Part shown: positions 53,301 through 64,000 of the stretch, one piece after another | Numbering within the stretch: position 1 is the first letter of the stretch | How the letters are laid out: each line of letters begins with the position of its first letter | Source of the DNA: Luzula sylvatica | Lineage: Eukaryota > Streptophyta > Magnoliopsida > Poales > Juncaceae | DNA: 64,000 bases | Direction: 5' to 3' | Assembly: GCA_946800325.1 (NCBI GenBank) | Contig: OX326959.1 | Location: 193,501-257,500 of the forward strand | The notes under the pieces: generated by a model | Database searches by the model: none | What the model was told of the DNA's origin: nothing | Seen by the model: the letters and a program-made list of their open reading frames with translations, nothing else | Made by a program: the position numbers and the translations under genes

Positions 53301-56300
53301 ACATAACCTTTCACCAAATTTCACAAACACAAAGAAAGTTTGTTTTTCGATTCAAAACAAGATTTTAACGCATTGAGGAGTTCAAATAACGTGTTTCTAG
53401 ATCATTTGTATCGTATCTTTTACTACATAACTTTTCACCAAATTTCACAAACACTAAGAAAGTTTGTTTTTCGATTCAAAACAATATTTTAACGCTTTGA
53501 GGAGTTCAAATAACGTGTTTTTAGATCATTTGTATCGTATCTTTTACTACATAACTTTTCACCAAATTTCACACACACTAAGAAAGTTTGTTTTTCGATC
53601 CAAAACAAGATTTAAACGCTTTGAGGAGTTCAAATAATGTGTTTCTAGATCATTGGTATCGTATCTTTTACTACATAACTTTTCACCAAATTTGACAAAC
53701 ACTTAGAAAGTTTGTTTTTCGATTCAAAACAAGATTTTAACTCTTTGAGGAGTTCAAATAACGTGTTTTTAGATCATTTGTATCGTATCTTTTACTACAT
53801 AACTTTTCACCAAATTTCACAAACACTAAGAAAGTTTGTTTTTCGATTCAAAACAAGATTTTAACGCATTGAGGAGTTCAAATAACGTGTTTCTAGATCA
53901 TTTGTATCGTATCTTTTACTACATAACTTTTAACCAAATTTCACAAACACTAAGAAAGTTTGTTTTTCGATTCAAATCAAGATTTTAACTCATTGAGGAG
54001 TTCAAATAACGTGTTTTTAGATCATTTGTATCGTATCTTTTACTACATAACTTTTCACCAAATTTCACACACACTAAGAAAGTTTGTTTTTCGATTCAAA
54101 ACAAGATTTTAACGCTTTGAGGAGTTCAAATAACGTGTTTTTAGATCATTTGTATCGTATCTTTTACTACATAACTTTTCACCAAATTTCACAAACACTA
54201 AGAAAGTTAGTTTTTCGATTCAAAACAAGATTTTAACGCATTGAGGAGTTCAAATAACGTGTTTCTAGATCATTTGTATCGTATCTTTTACTACATAACT
54301 TTTCACCAAATTTCACAAACACTAAGAAAGTTTGTTTTTCGATTCAAAACTAGATTTTAACGCTTTGAGGAGTTCAAATAACGTGTTTCTAGATCATTTG
54401 TATCGTATTTTTTACTACATAACTTTTCACCAAATTTCACAAACACTAAGAAAGTTTGTTTTTCGATTCAAAACAAGATTTTAACGCTTTGAGGAGTTCA
54501 AATAACGTGTTTTTAGATCATTTGTATCGTATCTTTTACTACATAACTTTTCACCAAATTTCACAAACACTAAGAAAGTTTGTTTTTCGATTCAAAACAA
54601 GATTTTAACGCATTGAGGAGTTCAAATAACGTGTTTCTAGATCATTTGTATCGTATATTTTACTACATAACTTTTCACCAAATTTCACAAACACTAAGAA
54701 AGTTTGTTTTTCGATTCAAAACAAGATTTTAACGCTTTGAGGAGTTCAAATAACGTGTTTCTAGATCATTCGTATCGTATCTTTTACTACATAACTTTTC
54801 AACAAATTTCACAAACACTAAGAAAGTTTGTTTTTCGATTCAAAACAAGATTTTAATGCATTCAGGAGTTCAAATAACGTGTTTCTAGATCATTTGTATC
54901 GTATCTTTTACTACATAACTTTTCACCAAATTTCACAAACACTAAGAAAGTTTGTTTTTCGATTCAAAACAAGATTTTAACGCATTGAGGAGTTCAAATA
55001 ACGTGTTTCTAGATCATTTGTATCGTATATTTTACTACATAACTTTTCACCAAATTTCACAAACACAAAGAAAGTTTGTTTTTCGATTCAAAACAAGATT
55101 TTAACGCTTTGAGGAGTTCAAATAACGTGTTTCTAGATCATTTGTAACGTATCTTTTACTACATAACTTTTCACCAAATTTCACAAACACTAAGAAAGTT
55201 TGTTTTTCGATTCAAAACAATATTTTAACGCTTTGAGGAGTTCAAATAACGTGTTTTTAGATCATTTGTATCGTATCTTTTACTACATAACTTTTCACCA
55301 AATTTCACACACACTAAGAAAGTTTGTTTTTCGATCCAAAACAAGATTTAAACGCTTTGAGGATTTCAAATAACGTGTTTCTAGATCATTGGCATCGTAT
55401 CTTTTACTACATAACTTTTCACCAAATTTCACAAACACTTAGAAAGTTTGTTTTTCGATTCAAAACAAGATTTTAACTCTTTGAGGAGTTCAAATAACGT
55501 GTTTTTAGATCATTTGTATCGTATCTTTTACTACATAACTTTTCACCAAATTTCACAAACACTAAGAAAGTTTGTTTTTCGATTCAAAACAAGATTTTAA
55601 CGCATTGAGGAGTTCAAATAACGTGTTTCTAGATCATTTGTATCGTATCTTTTACTACATAACTTTTCACCAAATTTCACACACACTAATAAAAGTTTGT
55701 TTTTCGATCCAAAACAAGATTTAAACGCTTTGAGGAGTTCAAATAACGTGTTTCTAGATCATTTGTATCGTATCTTTTACTACATAACTTTTCACCAAAT
55801 TTCACAAACACTAAGACAGTTTGTTTTTCGATTCAAAACAAGATTTTAACGCTTTGAGGAGTTCAAATAACGTGTTTTTAGATCATTCGTATCGTATCTT
55901 TTACTACATAACTTTTCACCAAATTTCACAAACACTAAGAAAGTTTGTTTTTCGATCCAAAACAAGATTTTAACGCATTGAGGAGTTCAAATAACGTGTT
56001 TCTAGATCATTTGTATCGTATCTTTTACTACATAACCTTTCACCAAATTTCACAAACACAAAGAAAGTTTGTTTTTCGATTCAAAACAAGATTTTAACGC
56101 ATTGAGGAGTTCAAATAACGTGTTTCTAGATCATTTGTATCGTATCTTTTACTACATAACTTTTCACCAAATTTCACAAACACTAAGAAAGTTTGTTTTT
56201 CGATTCAAAACAAGATTTTAACGCATTGAGGAGTTCAAATAACGTGTTTCTAGATCATTTGTATCGTATCTTTTACTGCATAACTTTTCAGCAAATTTCA

Positions 56301-59300
56301 CAAACACTAAGAAAGTTTGTTTTTCGATTCAAAACAAGATTTTAACGCTTTGAGGAGTTCGAATAACGTGTTTTTAGATCATTTGTATTGTATCTTTTAC
56401 TACATAACTTTTCACCAAATTTCACACACACTAAGAAAGTTTGTTTTTCGATCCAAAACAAGATTTTAACGCATTGAGGAGTTCAAATAACGTGTTTCTA
56501 GATCATTTGTATCGTATCTTTTACTACATAACCTTTCACCAAATTTCACAAACACAAAGAAAGTTTGTTTTTCGATTCAAAACAAGATTTTAACGCATTG
56601 AGGAGTTCAAATAACGTGTTTCTAGATCATTTGTATCGTATCTTTTACTACATAACTTTTCACCAAATTTCACAAACACTAAGAAAGTTTGTTTTTCGAT
56701 TCAAAACAATATTTTAACGCTTTGAGGAGTTCAAATAACGTGTTTTTAGATCATTTGTATCGTATCTTTTACTACATAACTTTTCACCAAATTTCACACA
56801 CACTAAGAAAGTTTGTTTTTCGATCCAAAACAAGATTTAAACGCTTTGAGGATTTCAAATAACGTGTTTCTAGATCATTGGCATCGTATCTTTTACTACA
56901 TAACTTTTCACCAAATTTCACAAACACTTAGAAAGTTTGTTTTTCGATTCAAAACAAGATTTTAACTCTTTGAGGAGTTCAAATAACGTGTTTTTAGATC
57001 ATTTGTATCGTATCTTTTACTACATAACTTTTCACCAAATTTCACAAACACTAAGAAAGTTTGTTTTTCGATTCAAAACAAGATTTTAACGCATTGAGGA
57101 GTTCAAATAACGTGTTTCTAGATCATTTGTATCGTATCTTTTACTACATAACTTTTCACCAAATTTCACACACACTAATAAAAGTTTGTTTTTCGATCCA
57201 AAACAAGATTTAAACGCTTTGAGGAGTTCAAATAACGTGTTTCTAGATCATTTGTATCGTATCTTTTACTACATAACTTTTCACCAAATTTCACAAACAC
57301 TAAGAAAGTTTGTTTTTCGATTCAAAACAAGATTTTAACGCTTTGAGGAGTTCAAATAACGTGTTTTTAGATCATTCGTATCGTATCTTTTACTACATAA
57401 CTTTTCACCAAATTTCACAAACACTAAGAAAGTTTGTTTTTCGATCCAAAACAAGATTTTAACGCATTGAGGAGTTCAAATAACGTGTTTCTAGATCATT
57501 TGTATCGTATCTTTTACTACATAACCTTTCACCAAATTTCACAAACACAAAGAAAGTTTGTTTTTCGATTCAAAACAAGATTTTAACGCATTGAGGAGTT
57601 CAAATAACGTGTTTCTAGATCATTTGTATCGTATCTTTTACTACATAACTTTTCACCAAATTTCACAAACACTAAGAAAGTTTGTTTTTCGATTCAAAAC
57701 AAGATTTTAACGCATTGAGGAGTTCAAATAACGTGTTTCTAGATCATTTGTATCGTATCTTTTACTGCATAACTTTTCAGCAAATTTCACAAACACTAAG
57801 AAAGTTTGTTTTTCGATTCAAAACAAGATTTTAACGCTTTGAGGAGTTCGAATAACGTGTTTTTAGATCATTTGTATCGTATCTTTTACTACATAACTTT
57901 TCACCAAATTTCACACACACTAAGAAAGTTTGTTTTTCGATCCAAAACAAGATTTTAACGCATTGAGGAGTTCAAATAACGTGTTTCTAGATCATTTGTA
58001 TCGTATCTTTTACTACATAACCTTTCACCAAATTTCACAAACACAAAGAAAGTTTGTTTTTCGATTCAAAACAAGATTTTAACGCATTGAGGAGTTCAAA
58101 TAACGTGTTTCTAGATCATTTGTATCGTATCTTTTACTACATAACTTTTCACCAAATTTCACAAACACTAAGAAAGTTTGTTTTTCGATTCAAACAATAT
58201 TTTAACGCTTTGAGGAGTTCAAATAACGTGTTTTTAGATCATTTGTATCGTATCTTTTACTACATAACTTTTCACCAAATTTCACACACACTAAGAAAGT
58301 TTGTTTTTCGATCCAAAACAAGATTTAAACGCTTTGAGGAGTTCAAATAATGTGTTTCTAGATCATTGGTATCGTATCTTTTACTACATAACTTTTCACC
58401 AAATTTGACAAACACTTAGAAAGTTTGTTTTTCGATTCAAAACAAGATTTTAACTCTTTGAGGAGTTCAAATAACGTGTTTTTAGATCATTTGTATCGTA
58501 TCTTTTACTACATAACTTTTCACCAAATTTCACAAACACTAAGAAAGTTTGTTTTTCGATTCAAAACAAGATTTTAACGCATTGAGGAGTTCAAATAACG
58601 TGTTTCTAGATCATTTGTATCGTATATTTTACTACATAACTTTTAACCAAATTTCACAAACACTAAGAAAGTTTGTTTTTCGATTCAAAACAAGATTTTA
58701 ACTCATTGAGGAGTTCAAATAACGTGTTTTTAGATCATTTGTATCGTATCTTTTACAACATAACTTTTCACCAAATTTCACACACACTAAGAAAGTTTGT
58801 TTTTCGATTCAAAACAAGATTTTAACGCTTTGAGGAGTTCAAATAACGTGTTTTTAGATCATTTGTATCGTATCTTTTACTACATAACTTTTCACCAAAT
58901 TTCACAAACACTAAGAAAGTTAGTTTTTCGATTCAAAACAAGATTTTAACGCATTGAGGAGTTCAAATAACGTGTTTCTAGATCATTTGTATCGTATCTT
59001 TTACTACATAACTTTTCACCAAATTTCACAAACACTAAGAAAGTTTGTTTTTCGATTCAAAACTAGATTTTAACGCTTTGAGGAGTTCAAATAACGTGTT
59101 TCTAGATCATTTGTATCGTATTTTTTACTACATAACTTTTCACCAAATTTCACAAACACTAAGAAAGTTTGTTTTTCGATTCAAAACAAGATTTTAACGC
59201 TTTGAGGAGTTCAAATAACGTGTTTTTAGATCATTTGTATCGTATCTTTTACTACATAACTTTTCACCAAATTTCACAAACACTAAGAAAGTTTGTTTTT

Positions 59301-62300
59301 CGATTCAAAACAAGATTTTAACGCATTGAGGAGTTCAAATAACGTGTTTCTAGATCATTTGTATCGTATATTTTACTACATAACTTTTCACCAAATTTCA
59401 CAAACACTAAGAAAGTTTGTTTTTCGATTCAAAACAAGATTTTAACGCTTTGAGGAGTTCAAATAACGTGTTTCTAGATCATTCGTATCGTATCTTTTAC
59501 TACATAACTTTTCAACAAATTTCACAAACACTAAGAAAGTTTGTTTTTCGATTCAAAACAAGATTTTAATGCATTCAGGAGTTCAAATAACGTGTTTCTA
59601 GATCATTTGTATCGTATCTTTTACTACATAACTTTTCACCAAATTTCACAAACACTAAGAAAGTTTGTTTTTCGATTCAAAACAAGATTTTAACGCATTG
59701 AGGAGTTCAAATAACGTGTTTCTAGATCATTTGTATCGTATCTTTTACTACATAACTTTTCACCAAATTTCACAAACACTAAGAAAGTTTGTTTTTCGAT
59801 TCAAAACAAGATTTTAACGCTTTGAGGAGTTCAAATAACGTGTTTTTAGATCATTTGTATCGTATCTTTTACTACATAACTTTTCACCAAATTTCACACA
59901 CACTAAGAAAGTTTGTTTTTCGATCCAAAACAAGATTTAAACGCTCTGAGGAGTTCAAATAACGTGTTTCTAGATCATTTGTATCGTATCTTTTACTACA
60001 TAACTTTTCACCAAATTTCACAAACACAAAGAAAGTTTGTTTTTCGATTCAAAACAAGATTTTAATGCATTCAGGAGTTCAAATAACGTGTTTCTAGATC
60101 ATTTGTATCGTATCTTTTACTACATAACTTTTCACCAAATTTCACAAACACTAAGAAAGTTTGTTTTTCGATTCAAAACAAGATTTTAACGCATTGAGGA
60201 GTTCAAATAACGTGTTTCTAGATCATTTGTATCGTATCTTTTACTACATAACTTTTCACCAAATTTCACAAACACTAAGAAAGTTTGTTTTTCGATTCAA
60301 AACAAGATTTTAACGCTTTGAGGAGTTCAAATGACGTGTTTTTAGATCATTTGTATCGTATCTTTTACTACATAACTTTTCACCAAATTACACAAAGACT
60401 AAGAAAGTTTGTTTTTCGATCTAAAACAAGATTTAAACGCTTTGAGGAGTTCAAATAACGTGTTTCTAGATCATTTGTATCGTATATTTTACTACATAAC
60501 TTTTCACCAAATTTCACAAACACTAAGAAAGTTTGTTTTTCGATTCAAAACAAGATTTTAACTCTTTGAGGAGTTCAAATAACGTGTTTCTAGATCATTT
60601 GTATCGTATATTTTACTACATAACTTTTCACCAAATTTCACAAACACAAAGAAAGTTTGTTTTTCGATTCAAAACAAGATTTTAACGCATTGAGGAGTTC
60701 AAATAACGTGTTTCTAGATCATTTGTAACGTATCTTTTACTACATAACTTTTCACCAAATTTCACAAACACTAAGAAAGTTTGTTTTTCGATTCAAAACA
60801 ATATTTTAACGCTTTGAGGAGTTCAAATAACGTGTTTTTAGATCATTTGTATCGTATCTTTTACTACATAACTTTTCACCAAATTTCACACACACTAAGA
60901 AAGTTTGTTTTTCGATCCAAAACAAGATTTAAACGCTTTGAGGATTTCAAATAACGTGTTTCTAGATCATTGGTATCGTATCTTTTACTACATAACTTTT
61001 CACCAAATTTCACAAACACTTAGAAAGTTTGTTTTTCGATTCAAAACAAGATTTTAACTCTTTGAGGAGTTCAAATAACGTGTTTTTAGATCATTTGTAT
61101 CGTATCTTTTACTACATAACTTTTCACCAAATTTCACAAACACTAAGAAAGTTTGTTTTTCGATTCAAAACAAGATTTTAACGCATTGAGGAGTTCAAAT
61201 AACGTGTTTCTAGATCATTTGTATCGTATCTTTTACTACATAACTTTTCACCAAATTTCACACACACTAATAAAAGTTTGTTTTTCGATCCAAAACAAGA
61301 TTTAAACGCTTTGAGGAGTTCAAATAACGTGTTTCTAGATCATTTGTATCGTATCTTTTACTACATAACTTTTCACCAAATTTCACAAACACTAAGAAAG
61401 TTTGTTTTTCGATTCAAAACAAGATTTTAACGCTTTGAGGAGTTCAAATAACGTGTTTTTAGATCATTCGTATCGTATCTTTTACTACATAACTTTTCAC
61501 CAAATTTCACAAACACTAAGAAAGTTTGTTTTTCGATCCAAAACAAGATTTTAACGCATTGAGGAGTTCAAATAACGTGTTTCTAGATCATTTGTATCGT
61601 ATCTTTTACTACATAACCTTTCACCAAATTTCACAAACACAAAGAAAGTTTGTTTTTCGATTCAAAACAAGATTTTAACGCATTGAGGAGTTCAAATAAC
61701 GTGTTTCTAGATCATTTGTATCGTATCTTTTACTACATAACTTTTCACCAAATTTCACAAACACTAAGAAAGTTTGTTTTTCGATTCAAAACAAGATTTT
61801 AACGCATTGAGGAGTTCAAATAACGTGTTTCTAGATCATTTGTATCGTATCTTTTACTGCATAACTTTTCAGCAAATTTCACAAACACTAAGAAAGTTTG
61901 TTTTTCGATTCAAAACAAGATTTTAACGCTTTGAGGAGTTCGAATAACGTGTTTTTAGATCATTTGTATCGTATCTTTTACTACATAACTTTTCACCAAA
62001 TTTCACACACACTAAGAAAGTTTGTTTTTCGATCCAAAACAAGATTTTAACGCATTGAGGAGTTCAAATAACGTGTTTCTAGATCATTTGTATCGTATCT
62101 TTTACTACATAACCTTTCACCAAATTTCACAAACACAAAGAAAGTTTGTTTTTCGATTCAAAACAAGATTTTAACGCATTGAGGAGTTCAAATAACGTGT
62201 TTCTAGATCATTTGTATCGTATCTTTTACTACATAACTTTTCACCAAATTTCACAAACACTAAGAAAGTTTGTTTTTCGATTCAAAACAATATTTTAACG

Positions 62301-64000
62301 CTTTGAGGAGTTCAAATAACGTGTTTTTAGATCATTTGTATCGTATCTTTTACTACATAACTTTTCACCAAATTTCACACACACTAAGAAAGTTTGTTTT
62401 TCGATCCAAAACAAGATTTAAACGCTTTGAGGAGTTCAAATAATGTGTTTCTAGATCATTGGTATCGTATCTTTTACTACATAACTTTTCACCAAATTTC
62501 ACACACACTAAGAAAGTTTGTTTTTCGATCCAAAACAAGATTTAAACGCTCTGAGGAGTTCAAATAACGTGTTTCTAGATCATTCGTATCGTATCTTTTA
62601 CTACATAACTTTTCAACAAATTTCACAAACACTAAGAAAGTTTGTTTTTCGATTCAAAACAAGATTTTAATGCATTCAGGAGTTCAAATAACGTGTTTCT
62701 AGATCATTTGTATCGTATCTTTTACTACATAACTTTTCACCAAATTTCACAAACACTAAGAAAGTTTGTTTTTCGATTCAAAACAAGATTTTAACGCATT
62801 GAGGAGTTCAAATAACGTGTTTCTAGATCATTTGTATCGTATCTTTTACTACATAACTTTTCACCAAATTTCACAAACACTAAGAAAGTTTGTTTTTCGA
62901 TTCAAAACAAGATTTTAACGCTTTGAGGAGTTCAAATAACGTGTTTTTAGATCATTTGTATCGTATCTTTTACTACATAACTTTTCACCAAATTTCACAC
63001 ACACTAAGAAAGTTTGTTTTTCGATCCAAAACAAGATTTAAACGCTCTGAGGAGTTCAAATAACGTGTTTCTAGATCATTTGTATCGTATCTTTTACTAC
63101 ATAACTTTTCACCAAATTTCACAAACACAAAGAAAGTTTGTTTTTCGATTCAAAACAAGATTTTAATGCATTCAGGAGTTCAAATAACGTGTTTCTAGAT
63201 CATTTGTATCGTATCTTTTACTACATAACTTTTCACCAAATTTCACAAACACTAAGAAAGTTTGTTTTTCGATTCAAAACAAGATTTTAACGCATTGAGG
63301 AGTTCAAATAACGTGTTTCTAGATCATTTGTATCGTATCTTTTACTACATAACTTTTCACCAAATTTCACAAACACTAAGAAAGTTTGTTTTTCGATTCA
63401 AAACAAGATTTTAACGCTTTGAGGAGTTCAAATAACGTGTTTTTAGATCATTTGTATCGTATCTTTTACTACATAACTTTTCACCAAATTACACAAAGAC
63501 TAAGAAAGTTTGTTTTTCGATCTAAAACAAGATTTAAACGCTTTGAGGAGTTCAAATAACGTGTTTCTAGATCATTTGTATCGTATATTTTACTACATAA
63601 CTTTTCACCAAATTTCACAAACACTAAGAAAGTTTGTTTTTCGATTCAAAACAAGATTTTAACGCTTTGAGGAGTTCAAATAACGTGTTTCTAGATCATT
63701 TGTATCGTATATTTTACTACATAACTTTTCACCAAATTTCACAAACACAAAGAAAGTTTGTTTTTCGATTCAAAACAAGATTTTAACGCATTGAGGAGTT
63801 CAAATAACGTGTTTCTAGATCATTTGTAACGTATCTTTTACTACATAACTTTTCACCAAATTTCACAAACACTAAGAAAGTTTGTTTTTCGATTCAAAAC
63901 AATATTTTAACGCTTTGAGGAGTTCAAATAACGTGTTTTTAGATCATTTGTATCGTATCTTTTACTACATAACTTTTCACCAAATTTCACACACACTAAG
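47379..64000 (-). repeat. Higher-order structure in the distal array: 12-, 22- and 33-monomer spacings
   Basis: AAGAAAGTTAG at 47379, 51472, 54200 and 58913 gives 4,093, 2,728 and 4,713 bp. TACTGCATAACTTTTCAGC at 50321, 53049, 56274, 57763 and 61855 gives 2,728, 3,225, 1,489 and 4,092 bp. The CACTAATAAAAG insertion at 49731, 55684, 57173 and 61265 gives 5,953, 1,489 and 4,092 bp. All equal whole numbers of 124-bp monomers (22, 26, 12, 33, 38, 48) once the 1-bp insertion and the 1-bp deletion near 58193 are counted. Confidence 0.8.

Larger units (their letters stand above)
41831..64000 (-). repeat. 124-bp satellite array, minus orientation (about 179 monomers, continues past window)
   Basis: Same monomer as 9404-41833 but reverse-complemented, reading on the plus strand AACGC(A/T)TTGAGGAGTTC, AAATAACGTGTTT(C/T)TAGATC, TTTGTATCGTATCTTTTAC, TACATAACTTTTCACC, AAATTTCACAAACACTAAG and AAAGTTTGTTTTTCGATTC. 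Frequent local variants are CACACACACTAAG, GATCCAAAAC, CATTCAGGAG, ACTGCATAACTTTTCAGC and GAAAGTTAGTTTTTC. The CACACAC and GATCC variants were not seen in the plus array, and the plus array's TTAGTGATTGTG variant was not seen here, so this half has its own subfamilies. Marker indels include AATAAAAGTTTG (+1 bp) at 49731, 55684, 57173 and 61265. There is no foreign insertion and the array is cut by the window end. Confidence 0.97.

Noticed and set aside
58054..58350. 98-codon plus-strand frame with 41-residue repeats
   Set aside because: Translation of the satellite, open only because of a one-base deletion near 58193; the neighbouring monomers break the frame.
41831..64000. Idea that the inverted half is a mirrored assembly copy of the plus half
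   Set aside because: Variant monomers differ between halves and block spacings differ, so it is not a mirror image of the preceding sequence.

Overview
The window looks like nuclear DNA of a flowering plant, probably a eudicot. Evidence is an intron-containing secreted GH17-X8 beta-1,3-glucanase gene with GT..AG introns, plant-style TATA boxes, very AT-rich intergenic DNA with several MITE/foldback-like elements, and a huge satellite array. Species cannot be fixed from this sequence alone.

Layout. 1-1120: a complete single-exon minus-strand gene (87-875) for a small HIRAN-domain protein, with a hexanucleotide microsatellite in its 5' leader and a TATA box near 1107-1119. 1120-5470: AT-rich intergenic DNA without a credible gene, holding remnants of small inverted-repeat elements (about 1470-2404, 2765-2996, 3278-3806, 4894-5276). 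5478-7627: a plus-strand gene with TATA box, pyrimidine-rich leader and four exons (5672-5732, 5799-6142, 6219-7182, 7590-7627) encoding a 468-aa secreted glucan endo-1,3-beta-glucosidase with a GH17 catalytic domain and a C-terminal X8 (CBM43) domain. 7628-9156: AT-rich, no gene seen.

9157-64000 is satellite. Two decayed units of 113-bp period (9157-9363) are followed by an essentially uninterrupted 124-bp tandem array that runs off the window end. It covers about 54.6 kb, roughly 440 monomers at about 28% GC. About 261 monomers lie in plus orientation (9404-41833) and about 179 in the opposite orientation (41831-64000). The orientation switches once, sharply, at 41831-41833, with a TTT shared by both sides. 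The two decayed edge units align with the minus-orientation monomer, so orientation also flips at the proximal edge: the plus block is bracketed by minus-oriented repeats. Both halves show higher-order structure: variant monomers recur at exact multiples of 124 bp (5, 9, 12, 15, 17, 22, 24, 26, 32 and 33 monomers), the pattern expected from repeated unequal exchange of multi-monomer blocks.

The two genes are not obviously linked in function (one is probably nuclear DNA-end or ssDNA binding, the other acts on cell-wall callose). The most noteworthy content is the satellite, its hierarchical organisation, its two polarity changes, and its edge lying only 1.8 kb from a conventional gene. No coding capacity is supported inside the satellite.
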